A program made the position numbers and the translations under genes. Shown in pieces: positions 57,990-64,000 of a DNA stretch of 64,000 bases. The first letter of the stretch is position 1, and each line of letters starts with the position of its first letter. The notes under the pieces are model-generated. The model ran no database searches, had not been told where the DNA came from, and saw only the letters and a program-made list of their open reading frames with translations. Source of the stretch: Macrotis lagotis (Eukaryota > Chordata > Mammalia > Peramelemorphia > Peramelidae); the NCBI RefSeq assembly GCF_037893015.1, contig NC_133666.1, positions 265,587,530 through 265,651,529 on the forward strand, read 5' to 3'.

Positions 57990-60900
57990 TTAATATTCCT
58001 AAATGTGAATGTGAATGGGATGGACTTTCCAATAAAATGGAAGCAAATAGTAGAATGGATTAAAAACCAGAATCCTATAATCTGTTGTTTACAAGGAATA
58101 CATTTGAAGCAGAGAGATATATACAGGATAAAGGTAAAAGGATGGAGCAAAATATATTATGCTTCAGTGGAAATAAAAAAAATCAGGGAGAGCCATTTTG
58201 ATCCCAGATAAAGCAAAAGCAAAAATATATATCATTAAAAGGTATAATGAAGAAAACTACATCTTCTTAAAAGTCACCATAGGTAATGAAATCACATCAT
58301 TACTAAACATGTATGCACCTAGTGGTATAGCATCTAAATTCCTAGAGGAAAAGTAGAGGAGAGTGAATTATGAGGAGAAACAGACAGCAAAACTTTAATA
58401 ATGTGGGACTTAACCTCTCTCTCTCAGAACTAGATAAATGTAACCACAAAATAAATAAGAAGAAATTTAAAAAGGAGAAAACTTAATGGGGATAGAAAAA
58501 AATATACTTTTTTCTCTCTGTAGTACATGGGATCCCTACCAAAGCTGACCATGTGTAGTGCATAAAAATCTCTTAATCAAATGCAGAAAGGCAGAAAAAA
58601 CAAATGCATACTTCTCTGACTATGATGCAATAAAATTACATGTAATAAAGGGTAATGGAAAGAGAAATTAAAAACTAATTAGAAACTAAATAATTTAATT
58701 TTAAATGATGAGTAAATCAAACAATAAATCATAGAAAAATCAATAATAATCCAAGAAAAGGACAATGATGAGACAGCATGCCAAAATTTATGGTATGCAG
58801 CCAAGGCAGTTTTGAGGGGAAACTTGATATCTTTAAATGATTATGTGAATAAAATAGAGAAAGAGGAGATCAATGAATTGAGCATGCAACTAAAAAAGCT
58901 AGGAAAAAACAGAACAAATTAAAGACCTTCAATTAAATACCAAATTATAAATTCTGAATACCCAGAGAGATTAATAAAATTGAAAGCAAGAAAACCATTG
59001 AGCTAATGTTGGTTTTTATGAACTAAGAATTGGTTATTTTGAAAAAGCCAATACAATAGATAAACCTTTGGTTAATCTGATTTAAAAAAGGAAAGAAGAC
59101 AACCAAATTACCAGTATCAAAAATGAAAATGGTGAACTAATCACCATTGAGGAAGAAATTAAAGAGATAATTCAGAGCTACTTTGTCCAACTGTATGCCA
59201 ATAAATTTGATAACCTGAATAAAATGGATGAATATTTATAAAAATATAAATTGTCCAGATTAACAGAAGAGGAAATAACATACTTAAATAACCCCATTCC
59301 AGAAAAAGAAATTGAAGAAACCATCAATAAAAGCCCTCAGAAAAAGTGTTCAGATCCAGGTGGATTTACAAGTTAATTCTACCAAACATTTAAGGAACAA
59401 TTGATTCATCTTCTACATAAACTATTTTAAAAAATAGGACAAGGAGTTCTGCCACATTCCTTTTATTGATGGTGCTGATACCTAAACTTGGAAACCAAAA
59501 TAGACACAGAAAATTATAGACTAATCTGCCTAATGAACATTGACAAAAAAATTTTAAATAAAATTTTAGCAATGAGATTACAGCAAGTTATTACTAGATA
59601 ATTCACTATGATCAGGTAAGATTTATACCAGGTAGGCAGGGATACTGCAAAAGTAAGAAAAAATTGAACATAATTGAAAATATCAATAGTAAAACCAAGA
59701 GAAATCATATGATTATCTCAAATAAAACATCCATTCTTTTTTTAAAAAAAACTACAAAGTTTAGGAATGAATGAAGTTTTCCTTATAATAAGTATTATCT
59801 ATCTAAAACCATCAATAAATATTATATGTAATGGTTATAAACTTGGAGCATTTCCAATAAGATCAGGAGTGAAACACGGATGCCCATTATCACCATTATT
59901 ATTCCATATGGTTTTAGAAATGTTAGCTCTAACAATAAGAGAAGAAAAAGAAATTGAAAGATCATAATTGGCAATGAGGAAGCAAAGTTTTCACTTTGCA
60001 GATGATATGAGAAACCTGATATGGAACCTGAGAAAATCATCTTAAAAAACTCCTTGTAATAATTTAAAAATTCAGCAAAGTAGCAGGATATAAAATAAAC
60101 CCACATAAATCATCAGCATGTCTATAATATGAACAAAGTCCAAGAGCAAGAGATAGAAAGAGAAATTCCATTTAAAATAATTGTAGACAACATTAAATAC
60201 TTGAGAATCTTCCTCCCAAGACAAACCCAGAAACTGTATGAATACACTTCTCACTGAAATAAAGTCAGATCTACATAACTGGAAAAATGTCAGTTGCTCG
60301 TGATTAGGTTGAGCTAATATAATAAAAATGACAATTCTACCTAAATTAAATTACTTATTCAGTACCATACCAATCAAATTACCAAATAATTATTTTACTG
60401 AACTAGAAAAAAAAATAGAAACAAATTCCACATGGAGCAACAAAAGATCAAGAATGGCAAGGGAACTGATGGAAAAAATGTAAGGAAGGTGGCCTAGCTC
60501 TACCACAGCTAAAACTATGCTGTTAAGCAGCATTCATCAAAAGTTCTTGGTACTGATTAAGAAAAAGAGTAATGGATAAGTGGATTAGGATAGGTTCAAA
60601 AGAAGCAGCAGTAAATGACTACAGAAATCTCCTGTTTGTCAAACCCAAAGACATCAGCTTCTGGTATAAGAACTCACTATTTGACAAAAATTGTTGAGAA
60701 AACTGGAAAATTAGTATGGTAAAAATTAGGCATAAACCCATATTTCATACCCTATGCCAAAATTAGGTCAAAATGAATACAAGATTTAGACATAAAGGGT
60801 GACACCATAGATAAACTAATACAGCAAGAAATACTCTATCTGATCTATGAAAAGGGGACAAATTTATGACCAAACAAGAAATAAAATACATTATAAACTG

Positions 60901-61700
60901 CAAAATGAATGATTTTTATTATATTAATTGCACTAATAAAATCAATTCTGCCAAAATTAGAAGGAGAGTAGAAAGCTGGGAAACAATATTCACAACTAGG
61001 AGTTCTGATAAAGGTCTCATTTCTAAAATATATAGAGAACTTTATCAAATATAAGATTGCAAGTCATTCCCCAAATGATAAATGGCCAACGGATATGAAT
61101 AGACAGTTTTCAAATGAAGAAATTAAAGCCAAATAAAATCATATGGAAAAAATGATCATTATTAATTGGAGAAATGCAAATTAAAACAAGTATGAGATAT
61201 CACCTATCAGACTGGCCAAGATGAGAAAAAGGGAAAATGATCAATGTTGGAGAGGTTGCGGAAAGATTCGAATATTGATGCATTGTTGGTGAAGTTGTGA
61301 AGTGATTCGACCATTCTGGAGAGCAATATGGAACTTTGCCCAAAAAGCAATAAAACTGTTTTTACCCTTTGACCCAGCAATTCTAATTCTAGACCTATAT
61401 TCAGAAGAAATCATATAAAATGGGAAAAGCCCCATATGTTCTGAAATATTCATTGCAGTTCTTTTTGTTGTGGCAAAGAATTGGAAATTGAGGGGATACC
61501 AATCAATTGGGGAATGGCTAAACAAGTTTTGGTACAAGAATATTATGGAATACTATTGTTCTATAAGAAACCATATATTATCAGATTCTAGAGAAGCATG
61601 AAAGGAATTATCCTATCTGAAACTGAGCAAAAGGAACAGAACTTAAAGAATAATCTACACATTAACTTTGTGAGATGATCAACCCTGGATGCAGCTGCTC
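57990..61700 (+). pseudogene. L1 ORF2 remnant (endonuclease + reverse transcriptase)
   Basis: ORF2 of L1 makes an apurinic-type endonuclease, an RT and a Cys-rich tail used for target-primed reverse transcription. The endonuclease N-terminus is open from 58005 to 58211 (NVNGMDFPIKWKQ, ICCLQGIHLKQRDIYR). The RT part is open from 59767 to 59967 (YKLGAFPIRSGVKHGCPLS), and FHFADDM follows in another frame. The C-terminal third tracks the 3' ends of the other L1s here ('gatcaatgttggagaggttg', 'caatcaattggggaatggct'). Numerous frameshifts and stops make it non-functional. Confidence 0.85.
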
Positions 61701-62139
61701 TTAGAAGTTCAGTGAACTAGGGCAACCCTATTAGACTGACTATGGATAAATGCTATCCCAATCCAAAGGAAGAAAAACAAAACTCTTCAAAATCTGAGGG
61801 ACAGTACATTCACTTTCTTAAAAAAAATATCTCATGTAATTCTTTCCCTTAATCCTAATTCCTCATACCAAAAATTGGCTAACTTGTAAACATGCTTAGC
61901 ACAAAAGTGTAAATACAATATTAACCAGTGAGGAGAGGAGTTTCTAACTTAGTAATATGCATGGGTATATGAATGAATGTGAAAAAAACACATGTATTTG
62001 GAAAAGTGAAACATCAATTTTTAAAAAGTTCCTAAAAACAAACAAATAAAAAAAAGAGAATGAAGATCAAATAACAACACAACAATCAGTCAATAGATAT
62101 CTCACACTTAAAGATATTAAAGAAAAAGATCCCTTATGG

Positions 62140-62340
62140 GTCAGATAGTGCCATGAGTCAGGAAGATTCATCTTCTCAAGTTAGAATTCACTAAACCCTG
62201 CCTCAGTTTTCTCATCCATAAAGTGTATTGGAGAAGGAAATGACACAAATCACTCCACAAATCTTTGCTAAGAAAATTCCAAATGGGATCATGAAGATTT
62301 GACCATGATTAAAATTATTGAAAAACAATAAAGTCACATA
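62140..62340 (+). repeat. SINE with long MAR/MON-type tail
   Basis: 'gagtcaggaagattcatctt', 'ctgcctcagttttctcatcc', 'tattggagaaggaaatgaca', 'tttgctaagaaaattccaaa' and 'gggatcatgaagatttgacc'. The L1 at 54939 seems to have landed at or beside its head. Confidence 0.75.
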
Positions 62341-62434
62341 TCTCAATATCTGGAATATTTTGCATTTTCTGTGATCCTATGCATTGTTACCTTGCAGAAG
62401 AAGTGTAAATTTCATGATTTTCTACATACAAGAA

Positions 62435-62600
62435 GCAGCTATTGACTTAGGAGAAAGAGCAGTTGTCCTGGAGTCAAGAAATGCTTGACTCTCAGCTCTA
62501 TAACTTAATCACTGTGTGATCTTTGGAATGTTACTTAAATTCTACATGCCCTAGTTTCCTCACCTATAAAGAGATTATACCACCTACCTAAGAAATATGT
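62435..62600 (+). repeat. CORE-SINE
   Basis: 'gcagttgtcctggagtcaag', 'cttgactctcagctctataa', 'tcactgtgtgatctttggaa' and 'ccctagtttcctcacctata' in family order. Confidence 0.6.
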
Positions 62601-62634
62601 TTCATATGATCATTCATATAAAACTTTAGAGGTC

Positions 62635-62760
62635 TTAAGAGGTTATCTGGAATTTATTTTACATATGAATAATACTGAGGCTCAGGAATTGAAAATGACA
62701 AACTTGAAGTCACATTAACTTTAGAACTAGGATTTGGACTCAGACCCTCGAATCAAGATG
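62635..62760 (-). repeat. CORE-SINE fragment, minus strand
   Basis: 'actgaggctcaggaattgaa', 'acttgaagtcacattaactt' and 'aggatttggactcagaccct' are the reversed core and head. Confidence 0.55.
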
Positions 62761-62924
62761 AGATGAAAAAAAAAAAATTGAGCAGATCTAAAGTGCTTTC
62801 CACCGTCCTGTGGTGCCTCTCTTCCTAGGGATGTTTATGAAGGTCAAATGAGACAATGTATGTAAAATGCTAAATCTATATCAGCTAATATTATCACATA
62901 AGGGCAGTTGCATTTTGGAAGTTC

Positions 62925-63335
62925 ACTTTAAAAATAACAACTAACATTTATATCTACTAGCGGCTTATGCTCTTGCTGAGCGTTTTACAAATATCTATTT
63001 TTATCATCACGATAACTGGGGGAAGTAGCTGCTGTTGTTATCCCCATTTTACAGTTGAGAAAAGTGAGGTGAATGGAGATTATTCACTTAGAAATATAAA
63101 CATTTAGGTTAAAATGAAAATGCATTGTCAGACTCAATAGATTCCTTACTTTCTCACTGAGACATCCATTTTCAAAGAAAGAATAATTCTCAGATCTTTT
63201 GACTTTCTTCCTAGTCTATGAAGGCTCTTATAACCAAGGTCATTCACTTAGAAAGTGTCTGAAGTGAATTTGAACTTAGGTCTTCCTGCTTCAGACCCAG
63301 CATTCTACCCAATGTGCCACCCAGCTGAATGATCG
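62925..63335 (-). repeat. CORE-SINE, minus strand, possibly interrupted
   Basis: 'taacatttatatctactagc', 'gagcgttttacaaatatcta' and 'cccattttacagttgagaaa', then a non-matching segment (about 63090-63235), then 'gaatttgaacttaggtcttc' and 'tctacccaatgtgccaccca'. The middle could be an insert or a decayed part. Confidence 0.55.
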
Positions 63336-63379
63336 CTTCCATGTGGAATTCAATAAGAAACAAAAAACATCAATAATTC

Positions 63380-63530
63380 ATACTTATAGCACTTTGATGT
63401 TTTCAAAGCATCCTACTCTGTACAGAATCTCATTTGAGTCTCATAATTAATTACCCTATGAAGCAGATCCAATTATCATCCCCCCTTTGTACACATGAGG
63501 ACACTGAGCCTGGTAGAGTTGAAGTAATGG
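63380..63530 (-). repeat. CORE-SINE (MIR-like) tail, minus strand
   Basis: 'atagcactttgatgttttca', 'tcatttgagtctcataatta' and 'cacatgaggacactgagcct' in reversed order. Confidence 0.6.
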
Positions 63531-63585
63531 TTCTCAATATCAGAGAAACTGATGAGTAAGCAAATGTATTATTCGTATCTGTAAA

Positions 63586-63815
63586 GGGTTAACTAGGTGG
63601 CAGAATAGATAGAGAGCTAAGAGAAATAGGAGTCATCTTTCCAAGTTCAAATCCAGCCTCAGACACTAGCTGTGTGACTCTGGACAATTCACTTCACTCT
63701 GTTTGCCTTTGTTTGCTCATCTGTAAAATGATCTAGAGACAGAAATAGCTCCAGTTTCATTGCCAAGAAAACCCAAAATGGAATCATGAAAAATCAGAGA
63801 AGACTGAAACAACTG
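63586..63815 (+). repeat. SINE with long MAR/MON-type tail
   Basis: 'gggttaactaggtggcagaa', 'tccaagttcaaatccagcct', 'agctgtgtgactctggacaa', 'tttgctcatctgtaaaatga', 'tcattgccaagaaaacccaa' and 'gaagactgaaacaactgaac' form a near complete element. The remaining bases to 64000 show nothing recognised. Confidence 0.85.
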
Positions 63816-64000
63816 AACCAAAAAAATGTGGTTAAATCCTGGGGTTTATCATATTTCCTAATGGTATTTCAATTCCTCTGTAATAAATCATGTTGAAAAC
63901 ATCAGAAGTGCCCTTATAAGATAACCTAAAACTGTAAACCTTATAGGGCCTGCCATATCTGGTGGTAACCTATGATCTCAAAAGCATTAGATATATTTAA

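Larger units (their letters stand above)
54939..62125 (+). mobile_element. Near full-length L1 LINE (dead), with target-site duplication
   Basis: 7.19 kb between perfect 14-bp repeats aagatcccttatgg (54925-54938 and 62126-62139). It begins with a 5' UTR of L1 type ('ctgaggtggggccaagatgg') and is followed by an ORF1 region (about 55580-56760), a spacer, an ORF2 region (about 57990-61700) and a 3' UTR with an A-rich end. The endonuclease start NVNGMDFPIKWKQI, the RT segment SGVKHGCPLSPLLFH (near 59860) and the RT catalytic box FHFADDM (59989-60009) are all legible. The longest remaining frame in either ORF is below 100 codons, so it is inactive. The catalytic Glu in the endonuclease word CCLQETHL is Gly here (CCLQGIHL, near 58090). 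Two SINEs sit inside. After an A-rich stretch ending near 62058 some 65 further bases precede the duplication. Confidence 0.92.

Overview
The window looks like intergenic or intronic nuclear DNA of a marsupial. It is AT-rich and saturated with retrotransposons. The most frequent element is a tRNA-derived SINE (start like ggcagctaggtggcacagtg, tail like ttgcaaaaacctaaaaa) typical of metatherian genomes. Around it are L1 copies of marsupial type, RTE-clade LINE remains, L2, MIR/CORE-SINE-like copies and possible LTRs. I cannot tell from sequence alone which marsupial lineage it is (opossum, dasyurid or other). I found no intact protein-coding gene, no convincing exon of a host gene, no tRNA or rRNA gene, and no bacterial-type system or CRISPR. 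The short open reading frames here are chance frames or pieces of repeats.

Layout. 1-7.5 kb: SINEs, CORE-SINE tails, (TG)n tracts and a piece of an old DNA-transposon-like repeat. 7.5-9.2 kb: a repeat-free GC-richer stretch, then an L1 3' end. 9.5-15.1 kb: an L1 nested inside another L1, a processed RPS4 pseudogene (13312-14090, minus), and an L1 ORF1-region remnant (minus) carrying a 58-bp SINE stub. 16.4-22.5 kb: CORE-SINEs and L2, one L2 split by a minus-strand L1. 23.2-27.7 kb: two large L1 ORF2 fragments on opposite strands. 27.8-37.8 kb: long simple repeats (TTCC, TC/GA, a 207-nt all-purine tract), L2, and an L1 inserted head-to-head in another L1. 40-48.3 kb: an RTE 3' tail, possible solo LTRs, and a decayed RTE element with recognisable endonuclease and RT segments. 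50.9-54.3 kb: SINE, L2 and L1 scraps. 54.94-62.13 kb: a near full-length but dead L1, bounded by a perfect 14-bp target-site duplication (TSD) and itself hit by two SINEs. 62.1-64 kb: CORE-SINEs.

The genes do not work together in any pathway. The content of interest is the record of nested retrotransposition: at least ten insertions can be bounded by target-site duplications read directly from the sequence, which gives a relative order of events. Repeat family names are from memory of family consensus features; exact subfamily names need a RepeatMasker run with a marsupial library.
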